Below are positions 1 through 12,548 of a stretch of 64,000 bases of DNA, piece after piece (the stretch's first letter is position 1; each line of letters begins with the position of its first letter). The DNA lies in NCBI GenBank assembly GCA_029532625.1, contig JARFXM010000005.1, forward strand, positions 496,001-560,000, given 5' to 3'. A program made the translations under genes and the position numbers. Source of the stretch: Lomentospora prolificans (lineage: Eukaryota > Ascomycota > Sordariomycetes > Microascales > Microascaceae). The notes under the pieces were generated by a model. That model ran no database searches. It was given only the letters and a program-made list of their open reading frames with translations, and was not told where the DNA came from.

Positions 1-1130
1 ATCTAGGTGTTGTAAGCGAGTGCTCAGGGCTGTGCTTAGAGAAAGATCTGTATGAACCAACGTGAACCAGGAGATGATGCTTCCGGAGTTAGGAGCTATG
101 TGCCTGCTGCACCTGCTAAGCGTCAAGTTCTCTCCTTCGAAGCTCGATACCAACACGAAGGTCTATTAATCATGACAGCATCGAGAGCTTTACGTCCACA
201 GGTATCAAGTACTTCTGTGGCGAGTACACTCGGGAATTAAATATCCACCAGCAATATCAGCATTTAAGCAGATGGGCGAATAAAGGGCTGAAAAGTAGGC
301 CGATGCTGAGATTTGGCTATTCGCAAATACAGACAGGGGACAAGCGTTATTGGCCATAGAGCTCGTAATGCTTCTCGAATCTCCATTGATTAGCTCCCCA
401 CAAGGACAGTCCGTACTACGTGACCGCATATCGCATTGAAATTGTTTGCTATTGCCGGCATGCTTCATCAACTCGAAAACGCATCACCTTTTACTCAAGA
501 GTAGGCAGACCAGTTCGAGAACTAGGAGCATGGAGCTATAGAAAAGTTGCGAGGAATATGTAATATCATCGAGGTTGGGTCGCCTGCTCGCATCACATAC
601 TTGTAGGTCCTGCACTTCGGAGAGGGGACAATTGCATTTCGAGGAGCAAGTTGCATTACTTTGCGGGTCAAGGTGCTTCTTCAAGTTAACTTCGGAGTGG
701 TAATACTGATGTCAAATATCCAAGATCTGTCAGGCTCGTTCGAAGCCTGGAACCTTGGAAATGAGGGGTGTGGACGGTGCCCGAGGATTCGAGTTGCAAA
801 GAAGACTAGTTTCCCGTCAATGGAGCCTTGACGACAATAGCTGCGAGGACTTATTAATCTAAAAGCAACCCTGATACACCCTTTCCTCCCGGGGAAAACA
901 ATGAACATTTCATAGTATTCTCTGCCTAACCGTGAGTTGGCCAAGAGGACCCTGTCCCTGTTCTATTCTGGAACCATGACCTGGGGCTCGTTGTGAGCTT
1001 TGGTACCCGCGGCGAACGTGTACTGGTCTGGAAGGGGAACAAGGGCTCAAACGTGGGATGCAATATTAGCCGGCCGGTTCGATGATTTTCTTCATCTTAG
1101 CATCCCTGGTTTGAAGCTAATCGATGTGCC

Positions 1131-1170
1131 TCCACCAGTGGAACGCCAACTCCACCAGTGGAACGCCAAC
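1131..1170. repeat. 20-bp direct tandem duplication
   Basis: The 20-mer beginning TCCACCAGTG and ending GAACGCCAAC occurs twice without a spacer (1131-1150 and 1151-1170), followed by the first four bases of a third unit. The period is not a multiple of three. Confidence 0.95.
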
Positions 1171-1862
1171 TCCAGCATGAGACGCAAGGCATCAATTGGT
1201 CTGGATGATTTGTACGTCCTAATCTCTCTTCGAATGAATAGAAAAGAGAACCACGACTTGCCAAGAGCTAACGCAACTCCATTCCAAAAGTAAAGAAACG
1301 CCTAATATCCGGCGAGCCATGAAACCAGGAAATGTCTTAAGCCACGTAGTAGTAAAAACGTCGCAGCTGGGGACCAACCCGCCCCGCCCTTCTGCGTTTC
1401 GGGCTTCTCTCAATTGATAGACTTGGGATGCACAGAATATTTAGGTCAAGCCAATAGAAGCGCGATATCCGTCGTTCTTTACTCTGGTCGGTTGGATTGC
1501 GCATCAGATTCAGAACCACCCAGATGCCAGACCCCTATCGGGGAACGATTGAACGATTGAATGAATGAATGGGCCTCAGGACTTCTTTCGATGAATGAAA
1601 GGTTGTCAACGATGCCGACATACTAGTACGTCTTCCTGTAACGTCGTTCGTACCATGGGCTCTTCTTTTTCTTTCCTCTTTTTTTTTTTCTCTCTCTTTC
1701 TTGGTTGCCGTTTACTTCTGCTCGATTGTATTGTGGTCCAACTGCGCGAGGAGGTGATATAATATGGTATACCAAGGTAAGGGCGGAGGGGTCGTTGGCG
1801 CCACTTACCACACTGACTGAGCATCTGGACGAACTGTTTCGACAGACCCCGGTGAAAGCTAG

Positions 1863-2390
1863 CCAGACTTTGGGGGAACAAACACGCTGGCTAGGCCTGT
1901 AACACTTTGGCCAGCGGTACCTGACGTACCGCGCCTCCTGGATGATGGGTTAAGGGTACATTTACGCCAGGACAACCAGTTTTTCGCCGTAATCGACCAG
2001 GTCAGTCGTGCGACAGACTGGATCAGCGTTAAACAGGGAAGCATTCTCGATACCATTATCTCGGAGGAACATCCCGAGAAGAGCATGGTCTGTTGGCTGC
2101 TCTCCCCAAGTCTAGCGCTTCCCAGCTATGAAGGGAAACAAGCCAGGAGCTCCAAGACATTTGCCAACGATTTGGATGGCGTACCATTCATCATCAGACA
2201 ATTCAAAACGCTAATGCCACATCCGCCGGGCATAATGAAATTAGAGGTACGGCAAATGGGCCTGCAGGAGCACGCCGGACCAGGGTACCGTCCCTCCACT
2301 TGCGCGGTGCTCTTTTCTGGAAACAGTGTTGGTGGCATGAGAGACTGGACAGTCTGGCTGCTCCTGCCTGTTTGTTTTTTCGGAGAGTAA
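1863..2390 (+). CDS. Possible exon of an unknown gene (no start codon seen)
   Basis: One + strand frame is open for about 175 codons, from just after a TAG at 1860-1862 to the stop at 2388-2390. The first ATG in it is at 2085. The base pair just before 1863 is AG, so the frame could begin at an intron acceptor rather than at a start codon. The translation has mixed composition, for example LLDDGLRVHLRQDN and DWISVKQGSILDTI, and looks less random than the low-complexity ORFs elsewhere. I recognise no domain. No neighbouring exon with compatible phase could be identified. It may be a gene fragment or a chance frame. Confidence 0.2.
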   Translation, partial: PDFGGTNTLARPVTLWPAVPDVPRLLDDGLRVHLRQDNQFFAVIDQVSRATDWISVKQGSILDTIISEEHPEKSMVCWLLSPSLALPSYEGKQARSSKTFANDLDGVPFIIRQFKTLMPHPPGIMKLEVRQMGLQEHAGPGYRPSTCAVLFSGNSVGGMRDWTVWLLLPVCFFGE

Positions 2391-4793
2391 AGACTCAATT
2401 AGCTTCGGTCGTTTCACGACTCTTCACTTTGATGTGCACCGGGAGCCGAGACATTTATCCATGAGAGAACTGCTGAATCGTCACAACAGACCCAAAATAA
2501 TCAACGTGAATATCTTCATTTCCTCAATTCACTGGGCTCCAGACAAGGGCTGTTAGTGGAGTGCTCTCGATGGCCTGGCGTACGAGCTAGTCAAAGCTCT
2601 AGTTGAAACATGCCGACGCGCTAGTAGACTAAAATCACCCCTCCAAACCAGACACAAACCGGGAGACTTGGGCCTCTTGCAGGATGACGTCCTAGACACT
2701 GCGGAATTCAGGGTTGTAATACTATTGAATCAGGTCTGGTCGAGTTTCGGCCGACGAGGCACGACGCGCTTGATTCACGCGGGATTGGATGGGTCGAGCC
2801 GCGAGCAAAGTCAATTCAGCCCGTGTTCGTAAGAAGCTCAGTCAGCTGTATCAAGCTGTCATTGACACATAATTCCCGCCCAAACTGGCCTAGAGTCGAG
2901 GCCGGATCCGTGGCATGAGAGGTTTGGCCACGAGGTCGGGCTGCTGGTACAGACGGCTACCTTTTATAGTAGTGTCAGGGCGCCAGATAGGGCGGCAGTA
3001 GTGCGAAGAAAGAAGCTGCGGCATCCACATTCTCCCGGGGGACGGGCTCAGATAGCCAGCGAAGCGAGCAAGCAGCAAACCCATTTTGATCTCATCCGCC
3101 AACGAGCGGTGGTCGCCGAGGAAGCCAGCCCAAAGGGTCCTCCTCTTACCTCAAGAAGGTGCCAAGCCTGAATCCCCAGCAGACTCCGAAGCCTCTTATA
3201 GCTGTCCAGGCTGGAGCCCAGTGCTGAAGCAGGAACAATGCAGGCGGGGCTCGTATTCCGCCTCCATCGAAACGATCATTACTCTTAACTGAAGGAACAA
3301 CCTTCACTATCCCTTCGTCTCCCTCATTGCTCCGGCCATTTTTGGCTCCTCTTTCCCTTTCCTATCTGTGTCCCATACCGCACCACTCAGTTGTGGACCT
3401 CGCTCGATTATTAGCCTACTCCGCCCCTCGCAACGAGATCCAGTCAGCGGACGTCGCATCTGTACGTACTCTATCCAGAGTGCTTTAGCACTACTCGCAA
3501 ACCGACACATTTGGGACACCTTGGATCAATACATCAATACACACGCACACGCACCCCTCCAATAAGTCAAACTCTGGGTAATACATCGTCATAAAATATC
3601 ACTCATCCCAAGCCTGTCTCCAGATATTGAGCCACTTTATTCTCCATCTTCACTTGATCCATTCTTGTGCTCCGCCTAGTACTGTATGCTTGGTGAGAAG
3701 CCGTGGACAACTGTTCCCCCAAGGCTTCCGCTGAACTAGATTGCACTCTCGTTCCACCGCGTGAGGGTCGAGTACCACTACTAGTTCCCTCTTTCAGTCT
3801 CCGCGTCTCGCGTCCAATCCGAAAGGCAAGTGCGAACATTCAACCTCATCTCACGAGGATATTTTTTTTTCCCTTTCCCCTTCTTCCCTGTCTCCTTGCT
3901 TCCACTTGAACTAATTAATCGCGTCGTGGTAGGATTTTACACAAACATAGACACACCCTGGCCTTTCGTGACCAAAGAGGAAACCCCAAAACACCAACAG
4001 CACACACCCTAAGCCCCCATTAATTCGAGCTCTAACGCCGGTTTAGCACGCGCAGCCTTGGGAGGGGAAAAAAAGGCTTTTTTCCTCTCTTCGTCCTCCC
4101 CACGCCTCCACATCCTCTCCTAGGCTGGCCGCTGGCTATCGACGTCGCCACTCTTTGGGCCCCCCCTCCCCCTCCTTTATCCCCCATCACAATCAAGCAC
4201 CCCCCGGCCTCGACTGATCGACTAGGACCCGCCAACCAGTTCCATCAACGGATTGTACCAGTACCCGCAGTACCGTGTACTCTGCGACAGTGGTACAAAT
4301 AATTTCTGTACCCAGAAACATTACCCTCCACTTGCCATTGAACCAGCAACTTTGTGCTAGGCCGCCTCTATTGCACGCTCACCTTCCCAGGCCCAGAGTT
4401 TGATTTTAGCCCTGCGAAATACGTAACAAAGCCCTCCGGGCCAACTTTCCCTAAGAACAGGTACTTTTATCCTCGACCTTAGTCGCCGGCCGAGAAGCCA
4501 AGGCGGGCAATATCTCAACCCAACATTGTGTCAATTGACCCCCCCTCTTTCAACCCACATACAGCAAGTTGGCGCGCCTCCACACCTTAAAACAGCACAC
4601 TACTTTGCGTAGTGTACAGTTAGAGCCAGTGCATTAAAAACTACTCCCCTGCTTTGCGACGCTCGTCTCGCCGCCCGCCGACGCCGTCCCTACTCCTGCT
4701 ACTGCCGCCGCTGCCACTGGTACTGCTGCAACCCACCAGCAAACAAAGCACATTTACTTTCCTCTCTCCACTCCCTCCAGATTTGGATGGATC

Positions 4794-7700
4794 ATGGATA
4801 GTTCCAACACTAACCTTAACGGCAATTCCCATCGTCGACGACTCACAAAGAAACCTCCATCACATCACACCCGATCTTCCTCCGGCGTCGACGTTGGCTT
4901 TGGCCTTGACAACCTTTCTCTCCAAAGTAAACGTAGTACGCAGAGTCTAAAGCGCACTCCAAGCGCTCCGCCCGCAAGGGCTACCCACAACGCGTCAAAC
5001 AACTCCTCTCCTCGTCATCCTCCTTCTTTCCTACGCTCAAATCCGTCGCCTCTCCTTGCGTCGTCCGAGTTTCCGTCGCCTTACCAACATCACCCACATC
5101 CGCCTACTACAGCTGCGCCCGCTCCGCCTCGAAGCGGTGGCCGACTCTCCGATCCACAGAACCATCAGCCCCTCCTCCATAGCACTGCTGCGGACGATTT
5201 CATCGGCGCTCCCTTCGACGGTGCAGCCATTCTTAACCGACTTGACGCCTCAAAACTCCCGCCTCCCTCTACGAACAGACCCGTCTTCCCCCCTCCGTTG
5301 ACGAAATCGAACACTGACACCCTCATCATGAGTCCGACCGTCCCCCACTCCGCGACCTTCATGTCGTCCGATTCGACTCTTGCCGAGAAACCCCAGGATA
5401 CCAAGGTTATTGAGCTGTCCAGTTCCAAGAGGTTTTCCGACGAGGCTAAGGAGCCGAGGGTTGCAGTATTACGAAAAAAGTCGGGGTTTTCTGGCTTTGT
5501 CAGTGGCCTCGTCGGCTCGCCAAAGAAGCCTGTCATTTCAGCACCTGAGAACCCAGTTCACGTCACCCATGTTGGTTACGATAGCAACACTGGCCAGTTT
5601 ACCGTAAGTATTTCCCCATCGGAGAACGGTTCTGGTATCATTTTTTGGTTGTAGTTATACAACTCGTAGATTTAATTCTCGCGTTTCCGTGCACCTATAC
5701 GAGAACGTTACTCGCCACCGAAACCCAATGGATTGCTGACATACCTCCAGGGCCTGCCGAAGGCATGGCAGCGATTAATCAACGAAAGCGGTATTCCTGA
5801 GAAGGAGAGGCAAGCAAATCCTCAAACCATGGTGGATATTCTCCAGTTCTACAAAGAAACAACAGAGAAACCGAAGGAAGATCAAGTTTTAGAAAAATTC
5901 CACCATGTTGCTGCATCACCAGAGATGCGTCAATATAACGGCGGCGCGCAAGGCACTTACCCCATGTCGCCATCCCATTACCAGCAGCAGAACTACCTGG
6001 GCATGTCCCCTATGCTTAGCCCTCCGGCGAGTCCCAGGTTCCCTACCGTCAACCATGAGGGAAGCTTCGAAAACCCACGAGCCCCTCCCCCCGTGCCCCA
6101 GAAAGGTGCAGGCCCTGTGCCCCCCGCTAAAGACCCCAACCTTGTCCCTACACGCCCGGCACCGAAGCCGCCGAGCAACCTACAGCCGAGAAGTGTCGGG
6201 CAACCGCAATACCCCACGAAGGATTCCGGAATAGGCATGTCCCAGCCGGGCGATGTTCTCCCTCCGGTCTCCTATGTGCCTCCGAAGGATAGTGTGCCCA
6301 TGCTTCCAGAGGAGCACCGTTCTCGGTCCAATTCGCGGGTCAACGGTACATCTCCGTATATGCTCCAGGGTGGTGTGCCCCAGCAACCTCAAGTACAGAA
6401 CGCCCAGGCTGCGGCATACCAACAACAGCTACTCCAGCAGCAGCATGAGCAGGCCCTCGCCCAAGCCCAGGCGATGTCGACAGGCCAGATTGGCCGCGCC
6501 CCTAGCAAGAGGCAGCCCGCTCCTCAGCAGCCTACTCCCCCAACATCGCAACATCAATATGGCCGGATGCCGGATCCGGCTCCTCAAATGCGACCTCCTC
6601 AGGGTCCTGGAGGAGCTCAGCCGCCAGCAGCACGACCGCGACAGCGTCCTAAGCAGAGTAGTGGTCTCGACGTCATCGCCGCGCTCAAACGCATCTGCTC
6701 GGATGATGATCCTCGTGACATCTACAGGGGATTTAACAAGATCGGCCAGGGGGCGTCAGGTGGAGTCTACACGGGTCACGAGAGAGGCACTAATCGTCTT
6801 GTCGCCATCAAGCAGATGAACCTTGAACAGCAGCCCAAGAAAGACCTTATCATTAACGAAATTCTGGTCATGAAGGATAGCTCACACCCCAACATTGTCA
6901 ACTTTATCAACAGTTATCTCTGTGGAGGCGAGCTTTGGGTCGTCATGGAGTTCATGGAGGGCGGAAGTCTCACAGACGTTGTTACGTTCAACATTATGAC
7001 GGAAGGCATGATTGCCTCGGTGTGCCGTGAGACGCTTAAGGGTTTGCTGCACCTACACTCGAAGGGGGTCATCCACCGAGATATCAAGTCCGACAATATT
7101 CTTCTCTCCATGGAAGGAAATATCAAGCTGAGTGCGTATCATCTCTCCCATCACCAGATTGCGCAACTTTTTAGACCCACTCAACCCATTCAATCTTAGT
7201 GACGCTACCTTTTTTTTTTTTTTTTTTTTTTTTTACCGATCCACACATCTTCATTCATTGGGGAGACATCGATGCGCTAACATTATACACCTACAGCCGA
7301 TTTTGGTTTCTGTGCAACCATCAACGATGCACAAAACAAGCGGACGACAATGGTCGGCACCCCCTATTGGATGGCGCCCGAGGTCGTGACACGGAAAGAA
7401 TACGGACAGAAGGTCGACATCTGGTCCCTTGGTATCATGGCCATCGAGATGATTGAGGGCGAGCCGCCATATCTCACGGAATCACCTTTACGCGCGCTGT
7501 GGCTTATCGCTACTAACGGAACGCCGCAAATCAAGGATGAGCAGAATCTATCTGAGGTGTTCAGGGACTTCCTTTACTGGGCGCTTAAGGTCGACCCGGA
7601 GAGGCGTGCCAGTGCTAATGATTTGTTAAGGGTAAGTAGGAGGCCAGCCGACTAATCATATTCTCTTGGCTAGGTAACTGACTGGCTTTCCGGCAGCACG

Positions 7701-7801
7701 ATTTTATGAAGCAATGTGTGGATTTGAAACATCTTGCGCCCCTGGTCAAGGCAGCTCGTGAAGCGCGTGCACAGGAGAAGGCGCGGAAGGGCGGACAGTA
7801 G
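4794..7801 (+). CDS. STE20: Ste20/PAK-family serine/threonine protein kinase
   Basis: p21-activated kinase acting downstream of Cdc42/Rac in MAPK signalling, polarity and hyphal morphogenesis. Four exons: 4794-5603, 5751-7131, 7297-7631, 7697-7801, giving about 876 residues. A serine/proline-rich N-terminus leads to a CRIB motif around residues 248-285 (ISAPENPVHVTHVGYD), split by intron 1. A proline/glutamine-rich linker follows, then a kinase domain from about residue 598: glycine loop IGQGASGGVYTG, VAIK lysine near 624, HRDIKSDN with Asp near 714, DFG restored only by joining exons 2 and 3, and GTPYWMAPE. There is no PH domain, which favours Ste20 over Cla4. The C-terminus (LAPLVKAAREARAQEKARKG) is as in filamentous Ste20 orthologues. 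Intron 2 (165 nt) contains a run of 25 T. The start has A at -3; a four-codon upstream ORF overlaps it. It converges on VPS27. Confidence 0.95.
7210..7234 (+). repeat. Run of 25 T inside STE20 intron 2
   Basis: An uninterrupted T homopolymer lies between the donor at 7132 and the acceptor at 7295-7296, about 60 nt before the acceptor. It makes this intron (165 nt) the longest in the gene and is likely length-variable. Confidence 0.9.
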
Positions 7802-10155
7802 GGCTGCTTTCCTTTATACTGACTCAGACCGCCAGAGTTATATCACTCAGCTTGGGCATCGAGTGACCTTACCCAAACCAAAATAGCTACAATCGCCATG
7901 AGCTCAAATCCGGGCCGGAATGTCTCAGCGGAGCTGTCGGTTATCAACAAACTGGTCGGATACGACTTTGGCAAAACTAAATGGCACCAGATGCGAAGGC
8001 ACCAAGCGCAGCTAAGGCGAATAAGGAGCAAGGTGGTCCATGCCAGCTGTACGGCCAACTGTTAGTGGAGTTGTCGTACTCAACTGCCCGCTTTAGAAGC
8101 CCGGCAACAACGGGTCTTGATCATTTCGAAATGGGTTGGGATGGGGTGGAACGAGCTCCCAGAGGTACCATGTCCCGCGTGCCCTTTCTTTTTTCGGTTT
8201 TTTGGTTTTTCCTGCCTCGGCATATGAGGCGGGGTTGATACACGGTCAGATGCGAGACGGGCATGCACTCGCTTCTGTGGCTTGCTTTTAAGCCATGCTC
8301 TCCGCTTAGACCCGCGGAATCGCATTTAGCATCTCGGCACCTTGCTGGAATTCCTAGTGTTTTTCGGAAAGCAAACGAAGTGGAAGGAGGATACAGATAC
8401 ATTAACGCAGGAGATAACGGAACCCTAGGGAGAGGGTGGTGTGTTATTATGCTTATAGCGAGGAACAATGAGGGAATCCCGCGGGCTTATTCTCCACCCC
8501 ATTCTTGTTTGTTGCTTTTTTTCTTACCTCTTTTTTGAGCCAGAGACATGGAAGCAGTTTATGAATGAAGGAAACGTTAGGACAGGACCGAATGTGTGGT
8601 TTTTTTTTGGCTCCAACTCCGGTTACCACTTTCTCTATGTTATGTTGCTCTTCGAACGTTCTCAAAAGAAGGCAAGGATCATCTGTTTTTCCCCCCTCTT
8701 ATAATGCCTATCAATGTCTCGTCTTCCCACACCGCGCGCTGTCATCCGCGCGTCCCGCTTACTTACATTTGGCCGATTTTCATTCCCTACGACCTCTGAG
8801 TGTCCCCTTTTTTTTCTTTCTTCTTTCTTCTTCTTCTTTTTTTTTTTTTTTTTTTTTTTTTTTGCGTGTTTGGAAAGAAACTACTTTATATCCCCCTTGT
8901 AAACATATACTGTTGTAGGTCTCTTTACCGATCCAACGTTTCCCGAGCAGTATCCTTTGAGAGATACAGGGTCGTCCTGGAGAGACCATCCGAGGCGGGC
9001 TCGCCTCGCCTAGCCCATCAGTACTTGGTCATAGTTGCCTAGTTTTTGTGTGTTGGAAGACTCCAATGTCTGCTGGTGGGAAGATTAGAATAATCTACGC
9101 TCGTTGATAGAAAGGACGAATGTTGTAAGGGAAGCTCGCACGTGAGAAAATCGGCAGTAAGTGTTTGCCATCCTTTTCATTCCTTACTCCCTGCCTTCTT
9201 CAAGCTGGGGCTCCTCTGCTTTTCGGGCCTCGGATCGCGAAAGGTGAACCGGAATGCTTGGAGTATAAACACTGGAGCCCAGGAGGATGACCCGTGCTTG
9301 AGAGATTTCCAGATCGCATCACGGATTCCACAACTGGGATCACGCCGACAGCTGCCCATAGAGTGTACATATTCCCTCCCCTCCGCCAGGCAGTTTATGC
9401 GTCTCGGCGGCCCAAACGGACGTGAAGTCTTGCCGGCCCGGGAATCTCGTCTGGCCTGGCGGGATCGGCACAGAGTCCCGGGAAAACACCCCCCTCCCCC
9501 CAGAAATTGATCCAAGTGTACAAGTTCGCGGCCACGTAATATGCCACATTCCATGTTTGCGCGCTGGTTTTTATTTTTATTTTGTTTTATTTTGATTTAC
9601 TTCTTTTCTTTTTACTGGCATGCCATCCAAATCATTACCATGACCCATCATCCGCCGCCGCTCGCTCTCTCCTTCGAAAAGAATGCACTTCGGCCCATTC
9701 ATTCCTTGACTACCAAGACTTGCAAGGTTAGCCGCCGGAAGCGCTAGGGAATGCTACCGGAATCAAGGCGGATGAAGGAAGGACGCGGTCGAGGGTTTGC
9801 GTGTGAAATAAGAAAGATCCGGTCGGACGCATGGACTCCGCGTTCTAATCACGTCAAGATGTTTTATCTCGTTCACCCGAACGCATAGGGAGAAAACACT
9901 CGAACTCGGATATCATTGGTATTCCCACCCGCCACTACGTTCCACCGTCACAGATGACCCAACCCTGCATAGCACACTCGGTTATACCACAGCCAAAAAG
10001 CCTCAACTCATTCGTTCTTCTAAAACTACATTCTTCTGATCCCCGCCGCTCTGCTTTTCAAGCAACGTCTTACAAGGCCAGTCTGCCTATCATACCAAGC
10101 CTTCACTATCCTTAAAAGCGCCCCAGATTCTCGAGCTTGACACACCGTTCCCATT
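7802..10155. other. Intergenic, convergent 3' ends of STE20 and VPS27
   Basis: About 2.35 kb between two converging genes. It must hold both 3' UTRs. I see no coding signal; ORFs here are short and low in complexity. The most visible element is a pyrimidine stretch around 8808-8863 ending in a run of 27 T (8837-8863). A C/G-rich block lies at 9480-9510. Confidence 0.6.
8837..8863 (+). repeat. Run of 27 T downstream of STE20
   Basis: A T homopolymer at the end of a TTC/TTTC-rich pyrimidine stretch, in the convergent intergenic region. Confidence 0.9.
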
Positions 10156-12548
10156 TTACAAGTCTATCAAGCTCTCCTCCACTTCAGGCTGCTGTTGCTG
10201 TTGCTTTGGAGGATCCTGCTGATAACCTCCGTATCCTTGCACTTGGGGAGGTTGCTGCCACTGTTGCTGTTGGGGGGGCTGTGTTTGTAGTTGTGGGGGG
10301 CCTGCGGCCTGGTGGTGTTGCTGGGGTACGGATGGCTGCCAATATGGGTTCTGCTGTGGAGGCAGGTGCTGGTGCTGAATCTGCGGTGTCTGCTGTGGAG
10401 ACTGAACGGGCTGGCTGGGTTGGGCCGGTGGGGCTTGAGGAGTTGGTTGATATTGTTGGAGCGGCTGTTGTAGACTTGGATACGGCGACTGAGAGGCATC
10501 CGGTGTTGGTCCTGGTAGTGGCATAGGTTGGCCAGGCTGTTGGGGAGGTGGAGGCTGCTGCTGGGAGTTATAGTAATAATTTGTATCCGGTACGTTGGGA
10601 GGGGCGGAAGGAGAGTGAGTCGGCTGGTTGGGAATGCTGGGGTGTCTCTGCTGCCCATCGCCGGGCGGATATTGCGGTTGTTGCTGTGTGGGAGGGGCTT
10701 GCCAGCTGTCGGTTCTCTGGGGTGGATACTGAGCCAGAGGAGTAGAACCGGCATACGCCGTCTGAGGGGTGGGCTGTGGTGGATATTGCTGAGCAGGTGG
10801 ACGTCCGTAATCTGGGCGCGGCTCTCCTGTATAGAAGTTTTCGGCCGGACCAGGCGGGCCGGCTCCGCTTGTTTGAAGCGTGGGATACGGCCCGGCTGGG
10901 TGACGTGCGAGGCCGGGGTTATAGCCACCAAGCGTGTGTTGTCCGTAAGCCTTGGAAAGGCGTTCCTCAAGCATCCTGTCGTAGTACCGAATCACCGTTG
11001 ACAGCTTCGCGTGAAGATCTAACAGGGTATCTGGGGGTTCTAGATTAGTAAAGCCTCCATGAGAGAAGAGGGGAGAAGCATACATACCGTGCTTGCTCAT
11101 AGTTTCGCCGTAAGTACGTGCTAGCTTCGGTCGCAAAGCGCCAATACTATCGTAGAGCTCCTGGATCTGAGGCTCTCTAAGGATGGTGCCGGGAGGTTGC
11201 GTCTGTAGTCGATCGACAAGAGTCGCGAATAGGTTGATGTTCTCGGCCTCGATGGGCGTGAGCTCGTAATCGTTCTTCGGGAGTGTCAAGGGTGCGGAAG
11301 AGGTCACGGCGGGCCCATGGGTCTGTTCCTTCAAAGCGGCAGAATGCTTCTGCTTCTGCTCCTCCATATCCGCAAGAGAGGCAGCGATCGCGCGCTTCAA
11401 GTCTTCATCCTCCTCCTCTTCAGTGACTGGTTTAGACGGTTGGGAGTTCCCATTAACTTTGGCTGTGGATGCCGAGTTCTGGCTAGGATCGACATAACCG
11501 CGAGAGTAGTTTTTGACTTCCTCTAGGCTCATCTCGAGGGCCCTCCGGAGATCATCATCAATGACCTCATCAACACGGGCGCTCCTAGGCTGCATCGCAG
11601 ACGTGCTTCGGGTTTTGTGCGGGTACGTCGGTGTCCGGTCGACCGCGGCTTTAGTTGTAAGCTTCGCGTAGCATCCGTCATCGACTCGAACCGGGGTCAT
11701 GATCCCGAGGTGGGGGAGCGTTAGTGTCTTGCTTGAGCACTGTTGGTCGAAACAGTTGCCGCAGTTACGGCAGTGATGCTTGCGGTTCGTGAACGTGAAC
11801 GCAGTACGACATCGCATGCATACATCAGAGTCTACCCACTCGGGGGGCTGTATCCAAGAACAAGATTAGGTTAGTGGACGGCTGCGCAGCGGCTGGGCCG
11901 AGGAACACGGAGGGCAACCTACAGCACTAGAATCGATCATGTTGCTGGAGATGGTCGTCCTAGGAGGGAACTGATATCCCTCTCGTTTCATATTGTTATA
12001 TACCTGGTTAATATACGACAAGTCGTGCCGGCCTTCGGTGACGGTCGCCCAGCTCTGGATGTATTCGAGTATCTTCCCTCGGACCTCGAGGTTGACTGCC
12101 GCTGGGCCAACAGCCTGAAGGAGGGAAGTCAAGTTGTCCATGAATTCGCGAGAGGCGATTTCCTTCAAGAAGTGGTCTCCTCCATTCTTGACGCAAGTAT
12201 CGGTAAGCTATATCGAGATATCCAAAGTATTAGCAGGGAGTATGGTTCTAGCGGGTTGGCTCTGGGTGCTGGGTGGTAACCATACGTTAAGCGCGCTGAG
12301 CTGGACGTTGGGGTTCTTGTTGCCGATGCGCTTCTTGAGCGACCTCATAGCTTCGAGAGGCTGGACTGTTTTCGATCGGATTACATCGGAGATCTCGAGG
12401 TTTAAAGCGATGTCCTCCCTATTTTGTCAGGTTAGCAACGGCGACACGGATCCAGGGCAATGGGAGCTTCGTACAAGCTACTGCTAGTCGCCTTGTCAAT
12501 CTGTTCATCCAAGGCCGTATTGGCCGACGATGACCACCAACTCATCAT
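10156..12548 (-). CDS. VPS27: Vps27, ESCRT-0 ubiquitin-sorting subunit (VHS-FYVE-UIM)
   Basis: Endosomal adaptor that binds PI3P and ubiquitinated cargo and, with Hse1, starts multivesicular body sorting. Exons on the minus strand: 12548-12475, 12418-12286, 12207-11923, 11847-11088, 11030-10156, about 708 residues. A VHS domain fills residues ~8-150 (SLEDIALNLEISDVIRSK, TDTCVKNGG). A FYVE zinc finger at ~165-225 shows WVDSD, RKHHCRNCG and the RVDDGC ligand region. Two ubiquitin-interacting motifs follow at ~258-275 (DLRRALEMSLEEV) and ~308-325 (DLKRAIAASLADM). The C-terminal third is Gln/Pro-rich and ends in SLIDL, a clathrin-box-like peptide also seen in Hrs/Vps27. The start offers two adjacent ATGs (12548, 12545). 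The last intron (57 nt, branch ACTAAT) is a multiple of three and stop-free, so retention would add 19 codons. It diverges from the deubiquitinase gene at 14600. Confidence 0.95.

Larger units (their letters stand above)
1..4793. other. Gene-poor left flank and STE20 promoter/5' leader
   Basis: No gene can be supported with confidence here. Short ORFs on both strands overlap each other and match no family I recognise. Small structures are present: a 20-bp direct tandem duplication at 1131-1170, an ATTGAACG/ATGA microsatellite-like patch around 1541-1571, and one longer open frame at 1863-2390 listed separately. From about 3550 onward the + strand becomes pyrimidine-rich (C/T tracts), typical of a fungal promoter and long 5' leader. 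This fits transcription of the kinase gene starting at 4794. Confidence 0.55.

Noticed and set aside
10137..10526. Plus-strand ORFs opposite the Gln/Pro-rich tail of VPS27
   Set aside because: Antisense of CAG/CCN repeats gives long open frames; the FYVE/UIM gene on the other strand explains the region.
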